A stretch of 19,433 nt of DNA from CAYVBE01 sp964572825 (GCA_964572825.1 CAZNGS010000080.1:1-19433), one strand, 5' to 3'. Positions 1 through 7,714 are shown, counted from the first letter of the stretch. The notes: generated from the sequence alone by a model not told the origin. Numbers and translations are program-made.

Positions 1-36
1 GAAAACTGCTCAACATTCTACACCGGAGCTGGCAGC

Positions 37-60
37 CTTTCATTTCATTACACATGAAAG
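37..60. repeat. Perfect 7-bp inverted repeat upstream of the UDG gene
   Basis: CTTTCAT at 37-43 is mirrored by ATGAAAG at 54-60 with a 10-nt spacer. It lies about 80 nt before the glycosylase start. It could be an operator or a weak hairpin; nothing in the sequence says which. I see no partial gene in bases 1-139. Confidence 0.4.
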
Positions 61-99
61 AGCGTCTCCAGCGTTTCGTTTCGGCACAACGCCCATATG

Positions 100-117
100 G
101 CCTGTTTTTCAACAGGC
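100..117. repeat. Short hairpin just before the UDG ribosome-binding site
   Basis: GCCTGTT (100-106) and AACAGGC (111-117) form a perfect 7-bp stem with a TTTC loop. It ends 7 nt before the GGGAGG Shine-Dalgarno site at 125-130. It has no downstream T tract, so it is not a clear terminator for an upstream gene. A 5'-UTR hairpin affecting translation is possible. Confidence 0.4.
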
Positions 118-139
118 TGCCAGCGGGAGGTCTCGGGAC

Positions 140-721
140 GTGGCGAAGAACATGAGCAAGCGGCTTGAAGGAATCCATCGGCGCATCAGGCGGTGCCGGG
201 CCTGTCCGCTGCACCGCACCCGAACGCACGCGGTGCCGGGCGAGGGTCCGGCGGATGCGGCAGTACTGTTCGTGGGCGAAGCACCGGGCGAGCGGGAAGA
301 TCTGGAGGCACGTCCCTTCTGCGGTCGATCGGGGGCGTTCTTTGACGATATGCTGGCACTGGCGGATCTGGGGCGGACGGACGTGTTCGTCACGAGCACC
401 GTCAAGTGCCGCCCGCCGGGTAATCGCAATCCCACCCCGCAGGAGTGGCAGACCTGTCGGGACCGGTGGTTGGCACGCCAGGTCGAGATCGTCGATCCGG
501 CGCTGATCGTCCTGCTGGGCAAGGTTGCCCTGCAGTGCGTGCTGGGCGAGACGGGCAGGCTGGCGGACCTGCACGGGAAAGTGGCCGAGTGGCAGGGGCG
601 GCGCTGCCTGGTAACCTACCACCCCGCGGCGGGGATGCGTTTCCCCGCCCCCGGCGACGGCATTCGGGCCGACTTCTGCAAGCTCGGGCAACTGGTGGAG
701 GAGCTGGAACAGGGAGATTGA
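140..721 (+). CDS. Family-4 uracil-DNA glycosylase (4Fe-4S)
   Basis: This enzyme should remove uracil from DNA by hydrolysing the N-glycosidic bond, starting base-excision repair of deaminated cytosine. The protein has 193 residues, a usual family-4 length. The four iron-sulfur cysteines are visible as C19-x2-C22 and C90-x15-C106. Motif A, the GEAPGE block at residues 46-51, is followed by the RPFCGRSG loop (58-65), and the second active-site motif is the HPAA block at 161-164. The GTG start at 140 is supported by GGGAGG at 125-130 (9-nt spacing); an in-frame ATG at 152 is the alternative. Its stop lies 3 nt before the DUF72 start, so the two genes are almost certainly co-transcribed. The family is clear from motifs; substrate preference beyond uracil cannot be read. 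Confidence 0.93.
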   Translation: MAKNMSKRLEGIHRRIRRCRACPLHRTRTHAVPGEGPADAAVLFVGEAPGEREDLEARPFCGRSGAFFDDMLALADLGRTDVFVTSTVKCRPPGNRNPTPQEWQTCRDRWLARQVEIVDPALIVLLGKVALQCVLGETGRLADLHGKVAEWQGRRCLVTYHPAAGMRFPAPGDGIRADFCKLGQLVEELEQGD

Positions 722-724
722 CAG

Positions 725-1459
725 ATGGGACAGGCAACCGGTCGATTCCGCGTCGGCACCTCCGGATGGCAATACGGTCACTGGGAGGGCGTCTTCTATC
801 CCGAATCTCTGCCCCGCGAGCGATGGTTCCGGCACTTCGCCGAGCATTTCGACACCGTCGAGATCAACAACACCTTTTACCACCTACCGGATGCGGGAAC
901 GTTCGACAAGTGGCACCGGGAGGCCCCGGAAGGGTTCCTCTATGTTCTGAAGTTCAGCCGCTACGGAACCCACCTGAAACACCTGAAAGAGCCCGAGGAC
1001 ACCATCGGCCTGTTCATGGAGCGGGCGGGGAGGCTGGAAGACAAGCTGGGGCCTATCCTGGTGCAGCTCCGGCCCAACTGGCACGTCAACGTGGAGAGGC
1101 TGAGGGGATTCCTCCAGGCGGCATCTCCTGACCGGCGCTGGGCGCTGGAGTTCCGGGACGATACGTGGCTCTGCGACGAGGTCTTCGATCTTTTGCGAGA
1201 GCACAATGCGGCTCTGTGCATTCACGATATGATCGAGGACCATCCGCGGGTGGTCACCGCCGACTGGGTCTACCTGCGTTTCCACGGTGCCGACACGTGG
1301 GGGTGCTACAGCGAGCAGCAACTCGGCGCACACGCACGATGGGTGCGCCAGTACCTGCAGGAGGGGCTCGACGTCTACGCGTACTTCAACAACGACGCGC
1401 GCGGCTTTGCCATCCGCAACGCCCTGGACCTCAGACGCTACGTTCCGGGCATCGATTGA
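725..1459 (+). CDS. DUF72 (YecE-like) family protein
   Basis: A 244-residue protein with the hallmarks of the DUF72 TIM-barrel-like family: the N-terminal VGTSGWQYGHWEGVFYP block, then EINNTFYHLP, a FKFS-like YVLKFSRYGTH strand, ALEFRDDTW in the middle, and the YLRFHG and DVYAYFNNDARGFA blocks near the end. The biochemical role of the family is not established. The ATG at 725 is 3 nt after the glycosylase stop, and its Shine-Dalgarno site (GGGAG, 712-716) lies inside the end of that gene, so translation is probably coupled. This neighbour suggests, but does not show, a link to nucleic-acid repair or metabolism. It ends 19 nt before a convergent gene, with no visible terminator between. Confidence 0.9.
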   Translation: MGQATGRFRVGTSGWQYGHWEGVFYPESLPRERWFRHFAEHFDTVEINNTFYHLPDAGTFDKWHREAPEGFLYVLKFSRYGTHLKHLKEPEDTIGLFMERAGRLEDKLGPILVQLRPNWHVNVERLRGFLQAASPDRRWALEFRDDTWLCDEVFDLLREHNAALCIHDMIEDHPRVVTADWVYLRFHGADTWGCYSEQQLGAHARWVRQYLQEGLDVYAYFNNDARGFAIRNALDLRRYVPGID

Positions 1460-1478
1460 CCAGGGGGCCGTCGTTCCG

Positions 1479-1865
1479 TCAGAAGAGTTCCATGATGGCC
1501 AGCCCAAAGATGTTCGCCACCACGAGCAGCGGCCACAGCAACCACATCAGCATGGCCGGATAGGTCATCTGCAGGCAGAAGACGGCGAACGTCCGGTCCA
1601 CCCAGTAGAGCAGAAGCAGCAACAGTGACAGGCCGAGCGTTGCCGCCAGCAGCATGACCGTGAAGGTGCGATTCCATTGCCAGTAGACCCACACCGTCGC
1701 CGTCGCGGCCACCAGCACGAACAGTGTGCCGCAGGTGGCCAGCACAAACCTTTCCTGGCGCGTAAAGGCCAGGGCCGTAACCACCAGGAGCAGCAGCGAC
1801 AGGATGTTCAGAACCAGGGGTGAAATGGACAGCTCCCTCCGCGTAACTGCGGACGCCGAGGACAT
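1479..1865 (-). CDS. Small integral membrane protein, unknown function
   Basis: A 128-residue, very hydrophobic protein that I cannot assign to a family. Four membrane segments are visible at roughly residues 16-36, 41-61, 67-87 and 103-123, joined by short charged loops (RQER, QWNR, WVDR), so it should be a four-helix inner-membrane protein. The ATG at 1865 is the first start before the hydrophobic region, but no good Shine-Dalgarno sequence precedes it, which lowers certainty about the start. It is divergent from the SAM hydrolase gene and convergent with the DUF72 gene. The alternating hydrophobic and loop pattern argues for a real gene; its function is unknown. Confidence 0.65.
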   Translation of the reverse strand: MSSASAVTRRELSISPLVLNILSLLLLVVTALAFTRQERFVLATCGTLFVLVAATATVWVYWQWNRTFTVMLLAATLGLSLLLLLLYWVDRTFAVFCLQMTYPAMLMWLLWPLLVVANIFGLAIMELF

Positions 1866-1915
1866 TCTACACGGCCCGAGGGCGGGGCAAAAGCGAATCC
1901 ACGTGCGTCCTCAGC

Positions 1916-1944
1916 TTGCACGAAACGGTGCTCCGTATTAGAAT
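1916..1944 (+). promoter_or_regulatory. Predicted sigma70-type promoter of the SAM hydrolase gene
   Basis: TTGCAC (1916-1921) and TAGAAT (1939-1944) are separated by exactly 17 nt. Transcription would begin near 1951. That argues against a GTG start at 1951 and for the ATG at 1993, leaving a leader of about 42 nt. Confidence 0.6.
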
Positions 1945-1992
1945 CTGGGGGTGCTTTCGGGGGCGTTTAGTTACTCTCACAACGGATTCTCG

Positions 1993-2829
1993 ATGCCGCG
2001 TTTTACGCTGCACAAGACACCGCCGCCCATTGCGCTGCTGACCGACTTCGGCTTTCGGGACAGCTATGTCGGCGTGATGAAGGGCGTCATACGCAATATC
2101 AGCCGCGACGCGGACATCATTGACCTGTCCCACAACATCGTGCCGCAGGACGTCGCCGAGGCGGCTTTCGTCCTGGCGGCTTCCTATCCTTACTTTCCGC
2201 CGCAGACGATCTTTGCCTGCGTGGTGGACCCCGGCGTGGGCACCGACCGGGACATCCTCTGCATGCGCACCAACGACCAGGTGTTCCTGGCCCCCGACAA
2301 CGGACTGCTCAGCGTCATCGCCGATGAGTGCGGCCGCGGGGAGGTGCGCCGGGTCGTCAACGAAGATTACTTCCTGGAGGACAGGAGCACCACGTTTCAC
2401 GGCCGGGACATCTTTGCGCCCGTCGCCGCTCACCTCGCTGAGGGCGTGGAACCGGCGCGGTTCGGACCTTCCGTGCGACACATCCAGCAGCTCCAACTGC
2501 CCAAACCGGTCCGGGCGGCGGACGGCAGCCTGCGCGGCCAGATCATCTACATCGATCAGTTCGGCAACCTCATCACGAATATCCGCGGTGCCACCATCCG
2601 TCGCACCTTCGACGTGCCGGAGGACAAGCTCGAGGTCAGCGTCAAAAGGCGCCACATGCACGGCCTGGCGAAGACTTACGGTGACCGTCCGGAGGGGGAC
2701 CTGCTCGCCCTCGTCGGCAGCAGCGGCTACCTGGAAGTCGCCGTCAACCGGGGTTCCGCCGCACAATTGCTCGGTTGCGAGAAAGGCGACTCGGTGACGC
2801 TGAACGCTCGCTCCTCCACCGACGAGTAA
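1993..2829 (+). CDS. S-adenosyl-L-methionine hydrolase (adenosine-forming), DUF62 / SAM hydroxide adenosyltransferase family
   Basis: Members of this family use water (hydroxide) to cleave SAM to adenosine and methionine, and they are related to the SAM-dependent chlorinase and fluorinase. The 278-residue protein carries LLTDFGFRDSYVGVMKG (15-31), the VVDPGVGT block (77-84), APDNGLLS (100-107), FHGRDIFAP (135-143) and the C-terminal YIDQFGNLITNI motif. The Asp-Arg-His set typical of the hydrolases is present: D79, R86 (the D-x6-R spacing of the family) and H136. This favours hydrolase over halogenase. I chose ATG 1993 because the promoter at 1916-1944 places the transcript start near 1951; a GTG at 1951 would add 14 residues and would then be leaderless. 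The physiological role of the family is poorly known. Confidence 0.92.
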   Translation: MPRFTLHKTPPPIALLTDFGFRDSYVGVMKGVIRNISRDADIIDLSHNIVPQDVAEAAFVLAASYPYFPPQTIFACVVDPGVGTDRDILCMRTNDQVFLAPDNGLLSVIADECGRGEVRRVVNEDYFLEDRSTTFHGRDIFAPVAAHLAEGVEPARFGPSVRHIQQLQLPKPVRAADGSLRGQIIYIDQFGNLITNIRGATIRRTFDVPEDKLEVSVKRRHMHGLAKTYGDRPEGDLLALVGSSGYLEVAVNRGSAAQLLGCEKGDSVTLNARSSTDE

Positions 2830-2856
2830 GATAGTCCCCAACCGCTCACCCGCACC

Positions 2857-3405
2857 TCACTCTGCCCGCCAGCGACCATGCCGTAGCAGCAACTCGAGCC
2901 CGGCGGCAGGGCGCCGGTTGATAGACTGGGGCCGGGCACTGACGATCAGCCAGCGGTCCTCCACCTTCTCCAGTTGCACGGTCCACTCGCTGGTGATCCG
3001 CCCCCGGGGGCCGGTGCTGCGGGCCACCACTTCCACCAGGGCCTCCCGCTCTTTGACGTCCTTTTCGGCTATGTAGAGGCTCACCCGTCGGGGCAGCAGA
3101 TCGGGCGGCATCCCATCGAGGCTCTCCCTCAGGTCCTCCCGAACCAGGCCGTCCGTGCTGAATCGAGGTGAGACGTAACGCAGCGCCGCCTCAGTATCTC
3201 CGTCCACGACGGCGTCGCGGGCCTGCCCGAGCACATCCACGATGCGCTGGGTGTCCCCCGGGTGGAGCGTCCGCAGGGCGATCCACGCCCCGGCCCCTGC
3301 CAGCAGGAGCACCACGAGCGATAATCTGGGGTTGGCGCGCACTCGAGCCACCAGCCGGTGCAGCCGACCGGTCAGCCCATCGGCGCTGCTCCCCGCGTAT
3401 GGCAT
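2857..3405 (-). CDS. Membrane-anchored NTF2-like domain protein, unknown function
   Basis: This 182-residue protein has a basic N-terminus (about 28 residues), one hydrophobic segment at about 28-46 (SLVVLLLAGAGAWIALRTL), and a soluble C-terminal domain. That domain looks like an NTF2/SnoaL-type alpha+beta cone: it starts with a DTQRIVDVLGQARDAVVDGD-like helix, then a YVSPRF turn, and ends with alternating strands (VEVVARS, TSEWTVQLEKVEDRWLIVSA). The domain assignment rests on this pattern only. The ATG at 3405 is preceded by GGGGAGG with 6-nt spacing, a strong start. It lies 37 nt downstream of the E1 gene on the same strand and may be co-transcribed with it, although the two products share no obvious function. 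Confidence 0.7.
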   Translation of the reverse strand: MPYAGSSADGLTGRLHRLVARVRANPRLSLVVLLLAGAGAWIALRTLHPGDTQRIVDVLGQARDAVVDGDTEAALRYVSPRFSTDGLVREDLRESLDGMPPDLLPRRVSLYIAEKDVKEREALVEVVARSTGPRGRITSEWTVQLEKVEDRWLIVSARPQSINRRPAAGLELLLRHGRWRAE

Positions 3406-3442
3406 CTGTCACCTCCCCGACGCCGTGGCCGAGCCCCGTCCC

Positions 3443-5752
3443 TCAACCCCCGGCGTAGCAGACCTCCAGGGCCGCCTGGACCAGGTCCGCCACGTCCGGA
3501 AGGTACCGCTTTTCCAGCACTTCGGACTGGGGCGAGATGGCGTCCGCCGACCCGATCCGCTGCACCGGTGCATCCAGGTAATCGAAAGCCTCCCGCTGGA
3601 TGCGGGCGGCGACCTCCGCGGTGAAGCTGCCCGTCTTCACCGCCTGGCAGGCCACCACGCAGCGCCCCGTCTTGCGCACGGAGGCCAGCACGGTTTCCAT
3701 GTCCGGCGGAATGAGGGTGCGCAGGTCGATCAGTTCGGCCTCGATGTCGTGCTCGGAAGCCAGCACCCGGGCCGCTTCCGTCATGTGGTGCGCCATCAGG
3801 CTCCAGGCGACGATGGTGACGTCGCCGCCCTCCCGGCGCACGGCCGCCCGCCCGATCGGGACCAGGTAATCCTCCTGCGGCACCTCGCCCCGGACGTTGT
3901 AGAGGGCCTGCGACTCCACGAACAGAACCGGGTTGTCGTCCCTGATGGCGCTCTTGAGCAGTCCCTTGGCATCGTGGGGAGTCGAGGGGCAGACCACCAC
4001 CATGCCCGGCGTATGCGTGGCGTGCGCCTCCAGCGCCTGGGAATGCTGCCCGCCGTAGCCCTTCCCCGCGCCCACGGAGCTGCGGATGACCATGGGCACC
4101 GTGGTCTGCCCGCCGCTCATATAGTGCCACTTGGCGGCCTGGTTGAAAAGCTGGTCCCCGGCCTGGAACTCGAAATCGCTGTACATCAACTCCACCACGG
4201 GCCGCAGGCCGGTCATGGCCGCTCCCACGCCGCTGCCCACGATGGTGGCTTCGCTGATGGCGGTGTTGAACACGCGCCTCCTGCCGAAGGTCTCCAGCAG
4301 GCCCTTGGTCACCTTGAACGCGCCGCCGTAGTCGGCCACGTCCTCACCGTAAACCACCACCCGCTCGTCGCGGAGCATCTCCTCGATGAAGGCCTCCAGC
4401 AGCGCCTGCTTGAAAGTGATTGTGCCCTCCTTGCGCTCCGGGACAGGCGGCTCCTGCAGCGTCTCCGCCCCGGCGAACCGTTCCGGCACTTCGTCGCATA
4501 CGGAATCGGTGAACACGAAACGGGTCACCTCAGACGGGTCGGGATCGGCCGCCTTCGCCGCCCGGATGGCGGCCTGCTCGTGCCGCTGGTCCACGGCCTT
4601 CTGCAGCGCGTCCAGCTCCTCCTGGTCCACGACACCGGCTTCCACGATCTCTTGCGAGAAATTCGCCACGGGGTCCAGCTCCCGCCACGCCTTCTCCTCT
4701 TCCTTTGCGCGGTACTCGTTGCGGGGGTCGCTCAGGCTGTGGCCCTGGTAGCGGTAGCAGAGCATCTCCCGCAGGACCGGGCCCTCCCCGTTGCGGGCCA
4801 GCTCGGCCGCCCGCACGATGCTGTCCCGCACGGCCAGCACGTTCATGCCGTCCACCACCTCGGCGTGCATGCTCTCCATGTGGAAGCCCGCGCCGCGCCG
4901 GGCCAGGCAGTCCACGCCGGTGACCTCGCCCTGCTGCTGACCGGTCATGCCGTACTGGTTGTTGACGATGACGTAGATGACCGGCAGGCCGAAGGGTTTC
5001 TCGGCCAGTTCGTTGCGGAACTGGGCCATGGAGCCAAAGTTGAGGGATTCCAGCACCACGCCGTTGCTGTAGGCGCCGTCTCCGGCGAAGCACAGGACCA
5101 CCCCGCCGTCCTCGAAGTAGCGCCGGCTCAGGCCGGCGCCGGTGGCGATGCCCAGCGAGCCGCCCACGATGGCGTTCGCCCCCAGGTGTCCGCTGGAGAA
5201 GTCGGCGATGTGCATGCCTCCGCCCCGTCCCCGGCAGTAGCCGTCGTCCTTGCCGAATAGCTCCGCAACGGTGCGGTAGATATGCTCGTCCTTGGCCAGC
5301 TCACGCAGCTCGTCCCCGGAGAGGTCGCGCGCCCCCTCGGTCCCGATCCATTCCCTCAGCTCCTCCTCGCTGCGCCGCGCGATGGCCACGTAGCCTTTGG
5401 CGATGGCGTCCCCGTGGCCGCGGTGCGTGCTGGTGATGTAGTCCTCCCAGCGGATGCCGCAGCACCCGCCCACGCTGGTCGCCTCCTGCCCGATGGACAG
5501 GTGCGTGGGGCCGCGGTACTGGAAGCCCATCTCGCGCAGCGGTTCGAAGGACTGCATCCTGAGCGCCACGATCATCTCCTCGAAGGCGCGGATGCTCATC
5601 ATCCACTCCAGCAGGTCCAACGCGTCGTCGGCGCCGAGCGTCCCCGCCTCCAGCTCGTCCCGCAGCGTCCTGTCGTACTGGAAGGCGGGGATGGGTGTGA
5701 ATTCGAGCTGGCCGGGTTCGAAATCGGGCAGAACGGAAATGTTACGAACCAC
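3443..5752 (-). CDS. Fused alpha/beta E1 component of a thiamine-diphosphate-dependent 2-oxoacid (or acetoin) dehydrogenase
   Basis: This 769-residue protein joins both E1 subunits in one chain. The alpha half (about 1-430) contains the THRGHG segment (109-114), GRGGGMHIAD (175-184) and the thiamine-diphosphate motif, which runs from GDG at 224-226 to NNQYG at 264-268. The beta half (from about 440) has VYGEDVADYGGAFKVTKGL, then ISEATIVGSGVGAAMTG, and a C-terminal ELIDLRTLIPPD block. E1 decarboxylates a 2-oxoacid and transfers the acyl group to lipoyl-E2; no E2 or E3 gene is in this window. Whether the substrate is pyruvate, a branched-chain oxoacid or acetoin cannot be read. The GTG start at 5752 has GGGAGG six bases upstream. 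Such fusions are often misnamed tungsten formylmethanofuran dehydrogenase; nothing here supports that name. Confidence 0.9.
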   Translation of the reverse strand: MVRNISVLPDFEPGQLEFTPIPAFQYDRTLRDELEAGTLGADDALDLLEWMMSIRAFEEMIVALRMQSFEPLREMGFQYRGPTHLSIGQEATSVGGCCGIRWEDYITSTHRGHGDAIAKGYVAIARRSEEELREWIGTEGARDLSGDELRELAKDEHIYRTVAELFGKDDGYCRGRGGGMHIADFSSGHLGANAIVGGSLGIATGAGLSRRYFEDGGVVLCFAGDGAYSNGVVLESLNFGSMAQFRNELAEKPFGLPVIYVIVNNQYGMTGQQQGEVTGVDCLARRGAGFHMESMHAEVVDGMNVLAVRDSIVRAAELARNGEGPVLREMLCYRYQGHSLSDPRNEYRAKEEEKAWRELDPVANFSQEIVEAGVVDQEELDALQKAVDQRHEQAAIRAAKAADPDPSEVTRFVFTDSVCDEVPERFAGAETLQEPPVPERKEGTITFKQALLEAFIEEMLRDERVVVYGEDVADYGGAFKVTKGLLETFGRRRVFNTAISEATIVGSGVGAAMTGLRPVVELMYSDFEFQAGDQLFNQAAKWHYMSGGQTTVPMVIRSSVGAGKGYGGQHSQALEAHATHTPGMVVVCPSTPHDAKGLLKSAIRDDNPVLFVESQALYNVRGEVPQEDYLVPIGRAAVRREGGDVTIVAWSLMAHHMTEAARVLASEHDIEAELIDLRTLIPPDMETVLASVRKTGRCVVACQAVKTGSFTAEVAARIQREAFDYLDAPVQRIGSADAISPQSEVLEKRYLPDVADLVQAALEVCYAGG

Positions 5753-5851
5753 CGGTTTCCTCCCTGGGTAAATGCGAGCCGTCGAGCCCCCGCTGCGAGC
5801 GCGCCTGGACGCCGTTCTGGACCGGAAAATGGCGTCCCACGGGAAGCATCG

Positions 5852-5880
5852 TTTATAGCGAACCTGCGGCAGCGGTGCAA
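5852..5880 (-). promoter_or_regulatory. Predicted promoter of the fused E1 gene
   Basis: Read on the minus strand, TTGCAC (5880-5875) and TATAAA (5857-5852) are 17 nt apart. It uses the same -35 hexamer and spacing as the promoter at 1916. The predicted transcript would start near 5845, with a leader of about 90 nt before the GTG at 5752. Confidence 0.6.
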
Positions 5881-5954
5881 CAGGAATGCCCTCGGCGCGG
5901 CGGTGTGAACCGGCCGGGAGGGTGGAAGCGAAGTCGGGGACCGAAGGCGGGAGA

Positions 5955-6785
5955 TCAGAATTCTTTCCAGCCGTCTTCCACCCACATCATCCCCGCCAGG
6001 TCAGCGTCCATGTAGCGCATCTGGTCGCTGCGCTGGCTCTCGAAAACGTTGAAGTCGCGAGTGACCACACTCACCACCTCTGCGGAGCTGGCCTCGTGGG
6101 GATTCGGAACCGAAGGACGGCTGCGGCCGCGATCCCAGGGCTGGCCGGACCACGCCACGTCGAGCCATTCCACGTGGAGATCGACGAACAGGAAGTTGCC
6201 TCCACCTTCGTGGTTGCCCTCACCCAGCCACAAGACCTCGTCGTCCCCGGTCCGCCACACGCCGTGGGGGCATTCGTCCCCGTAGATGACGCGATTGGTG
6301 GGGCAGCGTTTGGGGATGCATGTCTCCACGGGCCAGCCCCCGTCATAGAAGTAGCTCAGGGGTGACGGCGGGGTGTGGCCTTTGCTGCCATCGCGGCTGT
6401 CGACGCCGTCGGGGGAGACATAGAAGGTGTGGGCGCCCTCGATGTCGTGCGCGTAGCTGTCGATCCTGGCCGCGTTGTCGGTGGCGGGGCATTCGAAAAG
6501 GTAACTCTTGGTCACGTAATTGGGATAGAGCAGTCCCAGAGAGGCGGTCGGATCGGCCCATTGGGGGTGCTCCGGATGCACGCTGCGGCGGGCGTGGGGC
6601 CACGCTCCGTCGTGGTCGTCCCGGTAGAGCTCCATGCACAGCCCTACCTGCCGCACACGTTGGAGGCACTTCATCTCGTATGCCTTGGTGCGGCCCTGCT
6701 CGAAAACGGGCAGCAGAAACGCCACGACAATGGCGATGATAACCAGCACGACGGCCAGTTCGATTGCCGTAAATGCCCGTCTCAC
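5955..6785 (-). CDS. Type II/IV pseudopilin with prepilin-type N-terminal methylation domain
   Basis: The 276-residue protein starts MRRAFTAIEL followed by a long hydrophobic helix (about residues 8-27). This is a prepilin leader with the conserved Glu at position 5 of the mature chain if cleavage occurs between A4 and F5. Cleavage after Ala instead of Gly is unusual. The globular part is long (about 245 residues) and holds CxxC-like cysteines, DDHDGAWP, and a FLFVDLHVEWLD block. That block resembles the FADGHV segment of the large pseudopilins common in Planctomycetota and Lentisphaerota. The frame is open further upstream, but GTG 6785 is the right start: AGGAGGG precedes it by 6 nt and it puts the basic leader directly before the cleavage site. 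It should be assembled in the inner membrane by a secretion or pilus machine that is not encoded here. Confidence 0.85.
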   Translation of the reverse strand: MRRAFTAIELAVVLVIIAIVVAFLLPVFEQGRTKAYEMKCLQRVRQVGLCMELYRDDHDGAWPHARRSVHPEHPQWADPTASLGLLYPNYVTKSYLFECPATDNAARIDSYAHDIEGAHTFYVSPDGVDSRDGSKGHTPPSPLSYFYDGGWPVETCIPKRCPTNRVIYGDECPHGVWRTGDDEVLWLGEGNHEGGGNFLFVDLHVEWLDVAWSGQPWDRGRSRPSVPNPHEASSAEVVSVVTRDFNVFESQRSDQMRYMDADLAGMMWVEDGWKEF

Positions 6786-6816
6786 GGTAATCCCTCCTCT
6801 GTCAAGGGTCACCATG

Positions 6817-6844
6817 ATGGTAAAGCGTTACGGCTCGATGTCAA
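6817..6844 (-). promoter_or_regulatory. Predicted promoter of the pseudopilin gene inside the end of thiD
   Basis: On the minus strand, a perfect TTGACA (6844-6839) is followed after 16 nt by TACCAT (6822-6817). The -35 lies in the last codons of thiD. It would give the pilin gene its own transcript starting near 6810, even though it follows thiD by only 42 nt. Confidence 0.45.
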
Positions 6845-7646
6845 GGTCTTCTTTGTTCCTCTCGCCGATCATCCGTGCATGGTTCAGTGGCCCCGTGCCG
6901 GAGCCCAGCGGCAGCGCTCCCTGCAGCGCGGCCTGCAGGGCGTCCCGGGCCCGCTGAACGGCTTCCGGCACCCCGGCCCCGCGTGCCAGCTCCACGGCGA
7001 TGGCGGCGGAGAAGGTGCAGCCGGTGCCGTGCGTGCTCTTCGTCTCGACCCGGGGACGGACGATGTCAAAAAAGCCCTGCCCGTCGAAGAGCACGTCGCG
7101 GGGCTCCCCCGGCAAATGCCCGCCCTTCACCAGCACCCATTCGGGGCCGAGGGCGTGGATGCGCCGGGCGGCCTCGCGGGCCTGTTGCGGATTGTGCACG
7201 CGCATCTGTGCCAGCACCGCCGCCTCGTCGAGGTTGGGCGTCAGCACGGTGGCCAGGGGCAGCAGCTCGCGCCGCAGCACGTCCCGTGCCTCCGGCGCCA
7301 GCAGGCTGTCGCCGCTCTTGGCCACCATGACGGGGTCCACCACCAGCGGCCGGATTCGATAATGTCTGATGCGCTCCGCCACACACTCCACAATGCCGGC
7401 GTCTGCCAGCATGCCGGTCTTGGCGGCGTCCACACCGATATCCTCCACTACCGCGTCTATCTGCGCCGCGACGAATTCCGGCGGTATGGGCAGCACGTCG
7501 CGGACGCCCACGGTGTTCTGGGCGGTCAGGGCGGTGATGGAGGACATTCCGTAGCCGCCCAGCGCGAGGATGGTCTTCAGGTCGGCCTGGATGCCGGCTC
7601 CTCCGCCGCTGTCGCTGCCGGCAATGGTGAGGATTCTGGGCCTCAT
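6828..7646 (-). CDS. thiD: Hydroxymethylpyrimidine/phosphomethylpyrimidine kinase
   Basis: ThiD phosphorylates hydroxymethylpyrimidine and its monophosphate, making the pyrimidine half of thiamine. The 272-residue protein is a ribokinase-fold enzyme: GSDSGGGAGIQADLKT at the N-terminus, KTGMLAD, VVDPVMVAKSGDSLL, VLTPNLDEA and the anion-hole/catalytic stretch STHGTGCTFSAAIA near the C-terminus, all in the family order. The start is ATG 7646, which gives the standard MRPRILTIAGSDS beginning; the ribosome-binding site is weak. The reading frame happens to stay open far upstream because of GC bias. No other thi gene is near, and the next gene on this strand is the pseudopilin. Thiamine diphosphate is the cofactor of the E1 encoded nearby, but the two genes are separate units. 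Confidence 0.93.
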   Translation of the reverse strand: MRPRILTIAGSDSGGGAGIQADLKTILALGGYGMSSITALTAQNTVGVRDVLPIPPEFVAAQIDAVVEDIGVDAAKTGMLADAGIVECVAERIRHYRIRPLVVDPVMVAKSGDSLLAPEARDVLRRELLPLATVLTPNLDEAAVLAQMRVHNPQQAREAARRIHALGPEWVLVKGGHLPGEPRDVLFDGQGFFDIVRPRVETKSTHGTGCTFSAAIAVELARGAGVPEAVQRARDALQAALQGALPLGSGTGPLNHARMIGERNKEDLDIEP

Positions 7647-7685
7647 GATGGGCTGCCGTACTTGAAAAGCGTGGGCCGCAGGATT

Positions 7686-7714
7686 ACGATAAAGGACTGT
7701 GTCGAGCGCCACAA
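7686..7714 (-). promoter_or_regulatory. Possible promoter of thiD
   Basis: Minus-strand TTGTGG (7714-7709) and TATCGT (7691-7686) are 17 nt apart. Each hexamer matches the consensus only moderately. It sits in the 189-bp divergent spacer between thiD and the aspartokinase gene. Confidence 0.35.

Noticed and set aside
3242..5260. A 672-codon plus-strand frame opposite the E1 gene
   Set aside because: It is antisense to a clearly conserved enzyme, its composition is dominated by His, Leu, Gly and Val, and no ribosome-binding site precedes it.
3443..5752. Annotation as tungsten formylmethanofuran dehydrogenase
   Set aside because: This name is a known misannotation for such fused E1 proteins. 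The sequence shows thiamine-diphosphate E1 motifs and no molybdopterin-binding features.
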